Below, in pieces: positions 42,938-51,547 of a stretch of 64,000 nt of DNA (positions within the stretch are counted from its first letter, which is position 1; each line of letters begins with the position of its first letter). Below the pieces are notes generated by a model. That model was not told where the DNA came from and did no database searches. It saw only the letters and a list, made by a program, of their open reading frames with translations. This DNA is from Alistipes sp. Lineage in GTDB: Bacteria > Bacteroidota > Bacteroidia > Bacteroidales > Rikenellaceae. The translations under genes and the position numbers were made by a program. Where the stretch lies: NCBI GenBank assembly GCA_022782405.1, contig JALFNK010000001.1:62001-126000 (forward strand), given 5' to 3'.

Positions 42938-42985
42938 GAAGAGAAAAGGGACGCTCCGATTTTCCGGAGCGTCCCTTTTCTCTTC
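42938..42985. terminator. bidirectional terminator after the oxidoreductase operon and after the LTA-synthase-like gene
   Basis: A long perfect inverted repeat GAAGAGAAAAGGGACGCTCCG / CGGAGCGTCCCTTTTCTCTTC with loop ATTTTC, between convergent units. Confidence 0.88.
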
Positions 42986-43005
42986 GGGTTTCATTTGCCG
43001 GCGCA

Positions 43006-44754
43006 CTACTCTCCGCGGAAATAATCCGCCCGCAGCAGGATGTCCGAGATGCGCCACAGCTCTTTGCGGTAGCGGCGCACCGAATCGTCGGAGTTCTCCC
43101 CTACCCAGCCGCTCGTGTGGTCGGCGGCGCAGTCGCTCTGGCGGCGGTAGAGGCTTTCTCCCAGCCCGTGGAAAAGGTATTCGTCGATCCCCATGGCATC
43201 GAGCAGTGTCGGATAGATGTCGCATTGCGCGACGACCCGGTCGGTCGGCATCCGACGCGGTGCGTTCAGGAGAAAGAGCGGGACATAGCGGTCTTCGAGA
43301 CGGCATTCGCGGCGTCCTTCGTAGCGGTTGCGCGTGATCGAATCGTGGTCTCCGGTGATGACGATCAGGCTTCGTTCGTAGAGACCGCAGCGTTTGAGCG
43401 AGTCGATGAACGACGCGAGGCAGCGGTCCACATATTCGGCGATCACCAGGTAGTTCTTTGCCTGTTCGTCGGCGATGCGGGTCTTGTTCAGCGGTGTGTC
43501 GAAATCGCTTTCGACGGCATCGTGCCCCGACATGGTAACGATCTGGGCGTAAAACGGCTCGGGCATCCGTTTCAGTATGGCAAGACTGCGCCGGTAAAGC
43601 TCTTCGTCGGCCCGCAGCATGGAATTGTCGCCCCGCAGGTCATAGTGCAGGGTGTCGAATCCGAAGCTGCGTGTCGTGGCCTCCTGGTTCCAGTAGGATT
43701 TGAAGTCGCAGACAAGCGACGCCGAGGCATACCCCAGCCTTTTAAGTGCTTTCGGTAACGAAGGATAGGTGTTCCGGCTGCCGTAGAGGCTCGAGGCTGC
43801 ACCCGTGGCTGCGGGCAGCAGTCCCGTGTTGATGAGCAGCTGGGCATCCGACGAGCGGCCGTCCTTGACCTGCGGTAACACCTTCGGAAAGTAGAGCACG
43901 CTCGTGTCGCGGGCCAGTGAGTCGAGGAACGGCTGAACCTTCCGGCCGTCGATTTCGAGGCCGATCGGCCAGCTGGCCTGCGACTCCATGAGGATGAGAA
44001 TCAGATTTTTTCCGTGCGGCGCGATTCCGGGTGCAGGCCCGCGGTTAAGCTCTGCGTTTTCGACAAAGCGCCGGGCTTCGAGCCGCTCCTCTGCTGTGCA
44101 GCCGCGGGAATTGGAGGTCTGGTAGATCCAGTAGCTGGTCCAGCCGAAGTCGCGCAGGGCCACCATCGGTTCGTTGCGGAAACGGGGCCCCGGATGGTCG
44201 AAACTATTCGGATCGTGGCGGTACGGGCCGAGCAGGATGGCTGCGGCCGTGAGCAGTGCCGTTCCGCAGGCTGCCAGACGTCGTCCCCGGCTTGCCGTGC
44301 AGGCAAACCTGTCCGTAAGGAAGCTGAACAGGGCCAGACATGCCGCAGGGAGCAGGAGCCACCAATCCGTGCGACGCATCGAATTGCGGATGCTCGGGCC
44401 GAGTCCGTCGAGATTCTGCCACATCGTGTAGGACGAGAGCGGCATGATGCTTCCGTAGTTGCGGTAGTACCAGAGATTTGAGAACAGGTAGAGGTCGATG
44501 ATGAGGACCCAAAGCACCACCCAGCCTCTGCGGCGGAGAAACCATGCCGGAAGGGCCAGCAGCATGGCATCCGCAAAACGCCGGATCCAGACGGAGGCGT
44601 GCCACGGGTGGGGAATCTCCCAAAAGGTGTCGAGAATCGTGAGAGTCGCCAGTATGGAAAGCACCACTGCCAGATAATACGCAGTCCGCGCTCCGATCGG
44701 GCGGCGTACTGCGACGGGAGGGGTATGCGGGGCATTCTGACGACGGCCGGGCAT
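43006..44754 (-). CDS. LTA synthase-like membrane phosphotransferase (sulfatase-fold)
   Basis: 582 residues from the ATG at 44754 (MPGRRQNAPHTPPVA); the frame is open further upstream but would overlap fmt. Several N-terminal membrane helices (YYLAVVLSILATLTILDTFW, then AMLLALPAWFLRRRG, then WVVLWVLIIDLYLFSNLWYY) precede an extracytoplasmic sulfatase-like domain. The domain has 'LILMESQASWPI' (metal Glu), the nucleophile region 'VKDGRSSDAQLLINTGLLP' (Ser where Firmicutes LTA synthase has Thr), and 'VITGDHDSITRN' (D-H metal ligands). It probably moves a phosphoglycerol or phosphoethanolamine-like group onto an envelope glycan or lipid. It follows fmt by 25 bases. Confidence 0.85.
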   Translation of the reverse strand: MPGRRQNAPHTPPVAVRRPIGARTAYYLAVVLSILATLTILDTFWEIPHPWHASVWIRRFADAMLLALPAWFLRRRGWVVLWVLIIDLYLFSNLWYYRNYGSIMPLSSYTMWQNLDGLGPSIRNSMRRTDWWLLLPAACLALFSFLTDRFACTASRGRRLAACGTALLTAAAILLGPYRHDPNSFDHPGPRFRNEPMVALRDFGWTSYWIYQTSNSRGCTAEERLEARRFVENAELNRGPAPGIAPHGKNLILILMESQASWPIGLEIDGRKVQPFLDSLARDTSVLYFPKVLPQVKDGRSSDAQLLINTGLLPAATGAASSLYGSRNTYPSLPKALKRLGYASASLVCDFKSYWNQEATTRSFGFDTLHYDLRGDNSMLRADEELYRRSLAILKRMPEPFYAQIVTMSGHDAVESDFDTPLNKTRIADEQAKNYLVIAEYVDRCLASFIDSLKRCGLYERSLIVITGDHDSITRNRYEGRRECRLEDRYVPLFLLNAPRRMPTDRVVAQCDIYPTLLDAMGIDEYLFHGLGESLYRRQSDCAADHTSGWVGENSDDSVRRYRKELWRISDILLRADYFRGE

Positions 44755-44779
44755 GCGGAAGCTCAACTTGCGGGACGGT

Positions 44780-45751
44780 TTATTTCTGAAAGCGGTATTG
44801 CAGCACGTCGCGCCAGCCGAGCAGCAGTTCGCGAACCGGCAACCGGCGTTTCCCGGCGATCTGGAGCTCCTCAATGGCAATCCACCCGTCGGCACAAGCC
44901 ACGCGGACAAACGTGCGGCCGTCGCTTTCGATCGTGCCGTGCGGGGCCGCGTGCGGGGCCTCGTCGAACCGAGCTGCGAAGATCTTGGCCGTCAGCTCCT
45001 CCTCCGACCCTTCGCGGAACAGGGCGGTCCATGCCGCCGGATAGGGCGACAGGCCGCGGATGAAATCGACGATGTGCCGGCCCGGCTGCGACCAGTCGAT
45101 GCGGCAATCCTCCTTGAAAATTTTGGGGGCGGGCTTCAGCGTCTTTTCGTCGATATGCTGCTGCTCGATGGGACGGGTCTCTCCGGCAGCGATTCGCTCC
45201 ACGGTGTCGAGCACCAGGCCCGTGCCCGTCTGCATGAGTTTTTCGTACATCGTGCCGACCGTATCCTCCTCCCCGATCGGAACGTGTATCTGCCCCAGAA
45301 TGGCGCCCTTGTCGATCTCGTGGTTCAGCAGGAAGGTCGTAACACCCGTTTCCCGCTCGCCGTTGATGATTGCCCAGTTGATCGGCGCTGCACCCCGGTA
45401 CTGCGGCAGCAGCGAGGCATGGAGGTTGAAAGTTCCCAGATGCGGCATGGCCCAGATGACTTCGGGCAGCATGCGGAAGGCGATGACGATACCCAGGTCG
45501 GGGTCGAGGGCGCGCAACGCCTCGACGAACTCCGGATCACGGAGTTTCACGGGCTGCAGCACGGGGAGCCCCAACTCGCGGGCAGCGACCTTCACATCGC
45601 TTTCATGCAGGCGTTGTCCGCGTCCGGCGGGTTTGTCCGGGGCCGTTACGACCGCTACGACGCGGTAGCCGCCGGCCACAAGGGCCCGGAGCGAAGGTAC
45701 GGCGAACTCGGGCGTACCCATGAATACGATGCGCAGATCCTTGGCGTTCAT
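44780..45751 (-). CDS. fmt: methionyl-tRNA formyltransferase
   Basis: 323 residues. 'LRIVFMGTPEFAVPSLRALV' starts the protein; the catalytic Asn-His-Asp region is 'FNLHASLLPQYRGAAPINWA' and 'TGVTTFLLNHEIDKGAIL'. The C-terminal OB-like domain reads 'FVRVACADGWIAIEELQIAG'. It formylates initiator Met-tRNA with 10-formyl-THF. The ribBA stop is 11 bases upstream of its start. Confidence 0.96.
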   Translation of the reverse strand: MNAKDLRIVFMGTPEFAVPSLRALVAGGYRVVAVVTAPDKPAGRGQRLHESDVKVAARELGLPVLQPVKLRDPEFVEALRALDPDLGIVIAFRMLPEVIWAMPHLGTFNLHASLLPQYRGAAPINWAIINGERETGVTTFLLNHEIDKGAILGQIHVPIGEEDTVGTMYEKLMQTGTGLVLDTVERIAAGETRPIEQQHIDEKTLKPAPKIFKEDCRIDWSQPGRHIVDFIRGLSPYPAAWTALFREGSEEELTAKIFAARFDEAPHAAPHGTIESDGRTFVRVACADGWIAIEELQIAGKRRLPVRELLLGWRDVLQYRFQK

Positions 45752-45762
45752 GTCCGGTTGTG

Positions 45763-46998
45763 TCAGTTTTTCTTCTCGAATTGCTCCAGACCCAGCGTAT
45801 GATGCATGCGCTCCTGCTTGGTCTCCAGATAGTGTTCGTTGTAGGGATTCGGGGCGATGACGATCGGCACGATCTCGTCGATGCAGAGACCGTAACCCTC
45901 CAGTCCGGCCCGCTTGAGCGGGTTGTTGGTCATCAGCCGCATGTGGCGGATACCCAGTTCGCGGATGATGCTGGCCCCGACGCCGTAGTCGCGCTCATCT
46001 GCCTTGAAGCCCAGCTTGAGGTTGGCATCCACCGTGTCGAGCCCTTCGTCCTGCAGTTTGTAGGCGTGGATCTTGTTGCAGAGGCCGATGCCGCGTCCCT
46101 CCTGGTTGAGGTAGACGATGGCGCCCTTGCCCTCCCGCTGGATCATCTGCATGGCGCGGTGCAGCTGTTCGCCGCAGTCGCAGCGGTACGATCCGAAGAT
46201 GTCGCCCGTGGCACACGACGAATGCACGCGGATCAGCACGGGTTCATCCTCGGTCCACTCGCCCTTGGTGAGGGCCACATGTTCCACGCCGTTCGACTTC
46301 TGACGGAACGGCGTGATGCGGAAGTCGCCCCACTCGGTGGGCAGCGGCACCGTAACGCCTTTTTCGACGATCGACTCCTGCTTGAGGCGGTAAGCGATCA
46401 GCGAGGCGATCGAGATGATCTTCAGGTCGAACTTGCGGGCGATCTCGAGCAGCTGCGGAAGGCGTGCCATCGTGCCGTCCTCGTTCATGATCTCGATGAG
46501 CGCTCCGGCGGGCTGGAGTCCGGCCAGACGGGCCAGATCGACGGCTGCTTCGGTATGTCCCGGGCGGCGCAGCACGCCTTTCTCGCGGGCCCGCAGCGGA
46601 TTGATGTGTCCCGGGCGTCCGAGGTCCGAAGGCCGGGTTTCGGGATTGGCCAAAGCGCGGATCGTCGCGGCGCGGTCGTGGATCGAGACGCCCGTCGTAC
46701 ACCCTTCGCCCAGCAGATCGACCGTAACGGTGAAGGGTGTTCCGAGCAGCGAAGTGTTGTTTTCCTCCATCATGTTCAGTTCGAGCTGGGCGCAGCGCTC
46801 CTCCGACAGCGGTGCACAGAGCACGCCCCGGCCCTCCTTGAGCATGAAATTCACAATCTCGGGAGTGATCTTTTCCGCGGCGACGATGAAGTCGCCCTCG
46901 TTTTCGCGGTCTTCGTCATCGACAACGATGACGATTTTCCCGTTGCGGAAGTCTTCGATGACCTCCTCCACGCTATTGAGCATCGTTTGCTTTGCCAT
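45763..46998 (-). CDS. ribBA: bifunctional 3,4-dihydroxy-2-butanone-4-phosphate synthase / GTP cyclohydrolase II (RibBA)
   Basis: 411 residues. The RibB half (about 1-205) shows '[20 protein letters not shown]' (acidic metal loop) and '[30 protein letters not shown]'. The RibA half has the zinc site '[24 protein letters not shown]' (Cys triad) and '[18 protein letters not shown]'. It supplies both precursors of riboflavin. The lptF/G-type gene overlaps its start by 26 bases, so they are transcribed together. Confidence 0.97.
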   Translation of the reverse strand: MAKQTMLNSVEEVIEDFRNGKIVIVVDDEDRENEGDFIVAAEKITPEIVNFMLKEGRGVLCAPLSEERCAQLELNMMEENNTSLLGTPFTVTVDLLGEGCTTGVSIHDRAATIRALANPETRPSDLGRPGHINPLRAREKGVLRRPGHTEAAVDLARLAGLQPAGALIEIMNEDGTMARLPQLLEIARKFDLKIISIASLIAYRLKQESIVEKGVTVPLPTEWGDFRITPFRQKSNGVEHVALTKGEWTEDEPVLIRVHSSCATGDIFGSYRCDCGEQLHRAMQMIQREGKGAIVYLNQEGRGIGLCNKIHAYKLQDEGLDTVDANLKLGFKADERDYGVGASIIRELGIRHMRLMTNNPLKRAGLEGYGLCIDEIVPIVIAPNPYNEHYLETKQERMHHTLGLEQFEKKN

Positions 46999-48481
46999 TC
47001 TTATTCTTGGTTTTTATTTTGTTCTTCAATCGTTTCATGAACGCGTCGTATCGCTCCCGGAGCGCCTTGATCCGTCCGGCATACCAGTCCGTGTCGAGCA
47101 GCGCCGAGTCGTTGGTGGCCTTGTAGGTGAGGTATATGGCTACGGGGGTCAGTATGAAGGTCGAGAGCCACACGCCGTAGACGGCATCCCAGCTGCCCTC
47201 CTTGGCCAGCTTCTCGCCCGTGATGCTGATGATGTAGTAGATGACGAAGAAGATGACCGACACGACGACGGGAAGTCCCAGGCCGCCGCGGCGGATGATG
47301 GCACCCAGCGGGGCGCCGATCAGGAAGAAGATCAGGATTGAGACGGGCAGCGAGAGTTTCTTGTGCCACTCGACCTTGCTGCGGTATAGCTGGTTGAGAG
47401 CCTCCTTGGTGGTCGATTCGTCGAAACTCGAGAAGGTGTTGCGCGAACTCTTGGCCATTGTGCGTGCCAGATTCCAGACCCGGTCCTTGGTGCGGGTCGG
47501 CATCGCTGCTATGGAGTCCGTGGCCGCGAGGTCGCGGAACAGGCTTTTGTCCACCTTCAGACTGTCGGGAACCGGAAGTACGGTATTGTCGCGCGAGAAA
47601 ATCTGCTCCTTGAGAAGCGGCTCGTAGGAGGTGCTCGTCGCCGTATTGACCTTCACCTCGAGCGAGTCGATGTCGTGCGACAGGTCGCTGATGTCCTTCG
47701 TGCTGCTGTTGCTGAACAGGTCGGCGTCGGTACGCTCCATGGCGAAGCCCTCCATCGGGATCACCTGCTTCTGCAGGTCGAAGATGTGGTGCCGCAGCGA
47801 ACTTTGGGTGAACCATTGCGAATTGCGGGTCTGTTCATAGGTCTCGCCGTGGAAGAGCGTAACGAGCAGGAAGCGCTTGTCGTCCGACAGCCGGATGTAG
47901 CCCGAATCGGCGAGGATGGTGTTCATGTTGTTGTTCGCCGCGCGGTTGTCGTAGATGAGTACGTTGTGCAGCAGGTGCGTATCGGGATCCTGATGGCTCA
48001 CGCGGATCGACATGTTGTCGATGCCGTTGAAGAAGAGTCCGTCCTGGAATTCGAGCGCCTGCTTCTGCTGCTTGATGTCGTAGAGCGTGCTGTAGAGTTT
48101 CTTGTTGGCGCTCGGCACCAGGTCGTTGCCGATGAAGAAGCTGCCTACGGAGATGATGCTCACGAGGATGATAAGCGGCTTGGTGATCTTGACGAGCGAC
48201 ATGCCGGCCGACTTCATGGCCAGCAGCTCGTAGTTCTCGCCCAGGTTGCCCATCGTCATGATGGCCGCAAGCAGCATCGAGAGCGGCAGGCCCATCGGGA
48301 TCATGTTGGCCATGAAGTAGGTCATCAGCTCGATGATGATCCCGGCGCTCAACCCCTTTCCCACCAGCTCGTCGATATAACGCCATACGATGTTCATCAT
48401 CAGCACGAACATGACGATGAAGAAGGTGAGCACCATGGGCCCGAGGTATGACTTCAGAACGAGTTTGTGGATGGTTTTCAT
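46973..48481 (-). CDS. LptF/LptG family permease
   Basis: 502 residues. N-terminal helices '[20 protein letters not shown]' and '[30 protein letters not shown]' carry the YjgP/YjgQ signature ([10 protein letters not shown]). A long periplasmic beta-jellyroll follows (about 115-370), then C-terminal helices ([19 protein letters not shown], with [14 protein letters not shown]). It should act with an LptB ATPase to extract LPS for transport to the outer membrane. Its ATG overlaps the metal permease stop (ATGA) and its 3' end overlaps ribBA. F versus G is not decided. Confidence 0.93.
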   Translation of the reverse strand: MKTIHKLVLKSYLGPMVLTFFIVMFVLMMNIVWRYIDELVGKGLSAGIIIELMTYFMANMIPMGLPLSMLLAAIMTMGNLGENYELLAMKSAGMSLVKITKPLIILVSIISVGSFFIGNDLVPSANKKLYSTLYDIKQQKQALEFQDGLFFNGIDNMSIRVSHQDPDTHLLHNVLIYDNRAANNNMNTILADSGYIRLSDDKRFLLVTLFHGETYEQTRNSQWFTQSSLRHHIFDLQKQVIPMEGFAMERTDADLFSNSSTKDISDLSHDIDSLEVKVNTATSTSYEPLLKEQIFSRDNTVLPVPDSLKVDKSLFRDLAATDSIAAMPTRTKDRVWNLARTMAKSSRNTFSSFDESTTKEALNQLYRSKVEWHKKLSLPVSILIFFLIGAPLGAIIRRGGLGLPVVVSVIFFVIYYIISITGEKLAKEGSWDAVYGVWLSTFILTPVAIYLTYKATNDSALLDTDWYAGRIKALRERYDAFMKRLKNKIKTKNKNGKANDAQ

Positions 48482-49311
48482 GCGGAGGCTCGCCTATTTT
48501 TCCTGTGCAAAGTTAATAGTTTTACCCCAATAAGCGTAAGAGTGAGGGTAAATATTATGGCAGCTCCGGGCGGAACTTCGAAATGGTAGCTGGCAACGAG
48601 CCCCGCGACGTTTCCGGCCACGGCCACGGCAGGGGCCCCGGCGGCGATGCGGCGATAGGACCGCGTGAAGGCATTGACGATGACCACGGGCATCGTGAGC
48701 AGCGAGATGAGCAGCACGATGCCCATGATGCGGATCGAGAGTACGATCGTTATGGCCACCAGGGCTGCCATCAGATAGGAGATCACCCGGGTGTGGATGC
48801 CGCGGCTGCGGGCAAATTCGCGGTCGAAGGCGACATACATGACCGGACGCAGCCAGAGCGCGGCGCCGACGAGCAGCAGCAGCGTCAGCACAGCGAGCGA
48901 GACGACGTCCTGGCGGGTAACGGTTACGATGCTGCCGAACAGATAGGCCGAAAGGTCTCCGGAGGTGTATCCCGGGCGGAGACTCATGAAAAGGGCGCCG
49001 ACGGCCATGCCCACCGACCAGATGATGCCGATGGCCGAATCCTCGCGGATGCGGCCGCGGCTTCCGGCCCACTCGATGCCCAGTGCCGAGAGTACGGCGA
49101 AGACGAGCGCCCCGCCTATGGGGTTGGCTCCCATCCAGAAGGCGATGCCCAGCCCGCCGAAAGAGGCGTGCGTGATGCCTCCGGCAAGGAAGACCATGCG
49201 GCGGCAAACGACGTAGGTCCCGACGATCCCGCACGCAATACCCGACAGCACGCAGGCCGTCAGCGCGTTGGAGAGGTATCCGTATTGGAGCAGGTCGTTG
49301 AAGAATTCCAT
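48478..49311 (-). CDS. metal (Zn/Mn) ABC transporter permease, ZnuB-like
   Basis: 277 residues, about eight membrane helices of the ABC-3 family ('FFNDLLQYGYLSNALTACVL', 'GIVGTYVVCRRMVFLAGGIT', 'THASFGGLGIAFWMG' which is the conserved cytoplasmic EAA-like loop, and 'ALVAITIVLSIRIMGIVLLI'). It should form the channel for zinc or manganese import with an ATPase and a binding protein. Neither partner is adjacent: the only binding-protein gene in the window is at 1-832. It starts a minus-strand run into the LptF/G gene with a TAAATTTG promoter. Confidence 0.92.
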   Translation of the reverse strand: MEFFNDLLQYGYLSNALTACVLSGIACGIVGTYVVCRRMVFLAGGITHASFGGLGIAFWMGANPIGGALVFAVLSALGIEWAGSRGRIREDSAIGIIWSVGMAVGALFMSLRPGYTSGDLSAYLFGSIVTVTRQDVVSLAVLTLLLLVGAALWLRPVMYVAFDREFARSRGIHTRVISYLMAALVAITIVLSIRIMGIVLLISLLTMPVVIVNAFTRSYRRIAAGAPAVAVAGNVAGLVASYHFEVPPGAAIIFTLTLTLIGVKLLTLHRKNRRASA

Positions 49312-49331
49312 CTGTACCCTATTTGTGCGCG

Positions 49332-49339
49332 CAAATTTA
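49332..49339 (-). promoter_or_regulatory. -7 promoter element (TAAATTTG) for the metal permease-lptF/G-ribBA run
   Basis: An exact TAnnTTTG on the minus strand, 20 bases before the permease ATG, in the gap divergent from mtaB. Confidence 0.55.
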
Positions 49340-49409
49340 GCTTTTTTCTTCGAAATGCGGGCTCTTTCGCCGAGTTTTCGTATTTTCGCACCCGTAAAAG
49401 AATGTAATC

Positions 49410-50708
49410 ATGCAACCTCGCAGAGTCAGTTTCCATACCCTCGGCTGCAAGCTCAACTTTTCGGAGACCTCGACGTTGGCCCGGGAGTTCGAGCGTGGCG
49501 GCTTCGTGCGCGTGGCCCCCACGGCCGAGGCGGACATATGCGTCATCAACAGCTGTTCGGTTACCGAACATGCCGACAAGAAGTGCCGCAACCTGATCCG
49601 CCGGCTTCATCGCTGCAATCCGCAGGCGATCATCGCCGTAACGGGCTGTTACGCGCAGCTCAAGCCGCAGGAGATCGCGGCGATCGAAGGCGTGGATATC
49701 GTATTGGGCAACAACGATAAAGGCGATTTATACAAACGGGTGGTTGAACTTTCAGGAAAAGGGCGAGCGCAGATTTACAGCTGCGATACGGACTCGCTGA
49801 CGCGCTTCTTCGCCGCCTTCTCGAGCGGCGACCGCACGCGGGCCTTCCTCAAGGTGCAGGACGGCTGCGACTACTGCTGCTCCTACTGCACGATCCACTA
49901 CGCCCGCGGTTCGAGCCGCAATTTGCCGATCGCCGATCTGGTCGGGGAAGCCCGCGCGATCGCAGCCGCCGGACAGCGCGAGATTGTCCTTACGGGGGTC
50001 AATATGGGCGATTTCGGCCGCACGACGGGCGAACGCTTCATCGACCTGCTGCGGGCGCTCGACACGGTCGAGGGGATCGACCGCTGCCGCATCTCCTCGA
50101 TCGAGCCGAATCTGCTCACCGACGAGATCATTGCCTTCTGTGCCGCCTCGCCCCGTTTCCAGCACCATTTCCACATCCCGCTGCAGAGCGGTTCAGACCG
50201 GATCCTGCATCTGATGCGTCGCCGCTATACCACCGAGCGCTTCGCCGACCGTATCGCTGCCGTGCGCCGGCTCATGCCCGATGCCTTCATCGGTATCGAC
50301 GTGATCGTCGGTTTCCCCGGCGAGACCGATGCCGATTTCCGGACGACCTATGAGTTTCTGGAGCGCCTCGAACCCGCCTTCCTGCATATTTTCCCCTTCT
50401 CGGAGCGTCCCGGAACTCCGGCCGTCGATCTGCCCGACAAGGTGCAGGCGTCGGTCGCCACACGCCGTGTGGCCGAGCTCGAAGAGCTCTGTGCGCGACT
50501 GCACGGCGCCTTCTGCGCCCGGGCCGTGGGTACGGAGGATACCGTGCTTTTCGAAAGTACGATGCGCGGCGGCATGATGTTCGGCTATACGGGCAACTAC
50601 CGCCGGGTGAAGGCTCCCTACGACCGGCGCCGGATCAATACGATCTGCCGCGTGCGGCTCGGCGGGATGGATGAATCTCACGATCTGACGGGTGAAATTC
50701 TGGATTAA
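49410..50708 (+). CDS. mtaB: tRNA t6A37 methylthiotransferase MtaB
   Basis: 432 residues. UPF0004 N-terminal [4Fe-4S] ligands are in 'FHTLGCKLNFSET', 'CVINSCSVTE' and 'IAVTGCYAQLKP'. The radical-SAM C-x3-C-x2-C is 'CDYCCSYCTIHYARG', and a TRAM-type C-terminal domain follows (AVGTEDTVLFESTMRGGMMF). It adds a methylthio group to t6A37, the modification made by TsaD (encoded at 24652). It is divergent from the metal permease gene. Confidence 0.95.
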   Translation: MQPRRVSFHTLGCKLNFSETSTLAREFERGGFVRVAPTAEADICVINSCSVTEHADKKCRNLIRRLHRCNPQAIIAVTGCYAQLKPQEIAAIEGVDIVLGNNDKGDLYKRVVELSGKGRAQIYSCDTDSLTRFFAAFSSGDRTRAFLKVQDGCDYCCSYCTIHYARGSSRNLPIADLVGEARAIAAAGQREIVLTGVNMGDFGRTTGERFIDLLRALDTVEGIDRCRISSIEPNLLTDEIIAFCAASPRFQHHFHIPLQSGSDRILHLMRRRYTTERFADRIAAVRRLMPDAFIGIDVIVGFPGETDADFRTTYEFLERLEPAFLHIFPFSERPGTPAVDLPDKVQASVATRRVAELEELCARLHGAFCARAVGTEDTVLFESTMRGGMMFGYTGNYRRVKAPYDRRRINTICRVRLGGMDESHDLTGEILD

Positions 50709-50714
50709 ATTTCG

Positions 50715-50722
50715 TATATTTG
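50715..50722 (+). promoter_or_regulatory. -7 promoter element (TATATTTG) for the MCP-like gene
   Basis: TATATTTG fits TAnnTTTG and starts seven bases after the mtaB stop. The ATG at 50738 is 15 bases downstream, so this unit can be transcribed apart from mtaB. Confidence 0.5.
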
Positions 50723-50737
50723 CAAGAACTTAATCGG

Positions 50738-51535
50738 ATGAATGTTATGACGGGGATGCGCAAACGCGTAACGGCCGGATTCTTGAGCATTGTCTGCCTG
50801 CTCTTTTTCTCGGGCATGGTTTCGTTTATCGAGTTGAGCCGCCTGAGCCGCGATACGGGAGAGATTCTCGGTGCCAACCAGCGGAACATCGAGCTGGCCA
50901 AGCAGATGCTCGATGCCGTGCATGACCAGAACATGGCTATGGTCCGCCTCTCGGTCTTCGGCGACCGGTCGTACGACAGCCTTTGCCGTGCGGGTATCGA
51001 CCGCCTTGAGCAGGCTCTGCTTACGGCCCAGGAGGAGGCCTTCGACAAGTCGTTTCTCGATTCGCTCGCATTTGCAACGACCGAACTGCGTGTGCTGACC
51101 GACAATTTCCTGGCTTTCGGCACCGGCGGCGCTGCGGCCGATTCGCTGCGGACCGGCGTTGCTGATTCCTCCGGCAGCCGCTGGTACAACGAGGTATACG
51201 AGGTGCAGTACGACAAGCTGATCTCGGCGATCAACAACTATATGACCTCCACGCAGAGTTCGCTGGCCCCGCGGGCCGAGCGGATGAAGACCAATGCCTA
51301 CCGGGCCGTAACACCCGTGCTGATTTCGCTCGTGGTGATGATCGCCATCGTGCTGATGTTCTACTATTTCATCCTTGTCTACTGCGTGTCGCCCGTCGAA
51401 CGGATGGACCGGGGGCTGGAGAATTACCTCTCGTTCCGGGTGCCCTTTACGGTCAAAGGCGAACTCAAGGATGAGATGCTGGCACTCAAGGAGAAGATCG
51501 AATCGCTCATCAACCTCATCAAACAGTCGAAATAA
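50738..51535 (+). CDS. MCP four-helix-bundle/HAMP-like membrane sensor without output domain
   Basis: 265 residues. An N-terminal helix (RVTAGFLSIVCLLFFSGMVSF) and a second helix (AVTPVLISLVVMIAIVLMFY) flank a ~160-residue extracytoplasmic helical domain of the 4HB_MCP type (IELSRLSRDTGEILGANQRN). A short HAMP-like linker follows (YCVSPVERMDRGLENYLSFR ... EMLALKEKIESL) and the protein ends there. There is no kinase, methyl-accepting or cyclase domain. It could act as an accessory sensor. The TrkH gene follows 12 bases later. Confidence 0.75.
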   Translation: MNVMTGMRKRVTAGFLSIVCLLFFSGMVSFIELSRLSRDTGEILGANQRNIELAKQMLDAVHDQNMAMVRLSVFGDRSYDSLCRAGIDRLEQALLTAQEEAFDKSFLDSLAFATTELRVLTDNFLAFGTGGAAADSLRTGVADSSGSRWYNEVYEVQYDKLISAINNYMTSTQSSLAPRAERMKTNAYRAVTPVLISLVVMIAIVLMFYYFILVYCVSPVERMDRGLENYLSFRVPFTVKGELKDEMLALKEKIESLINLIKQSK

Positions 51536-51547
51536 AAAGGGACGGAG

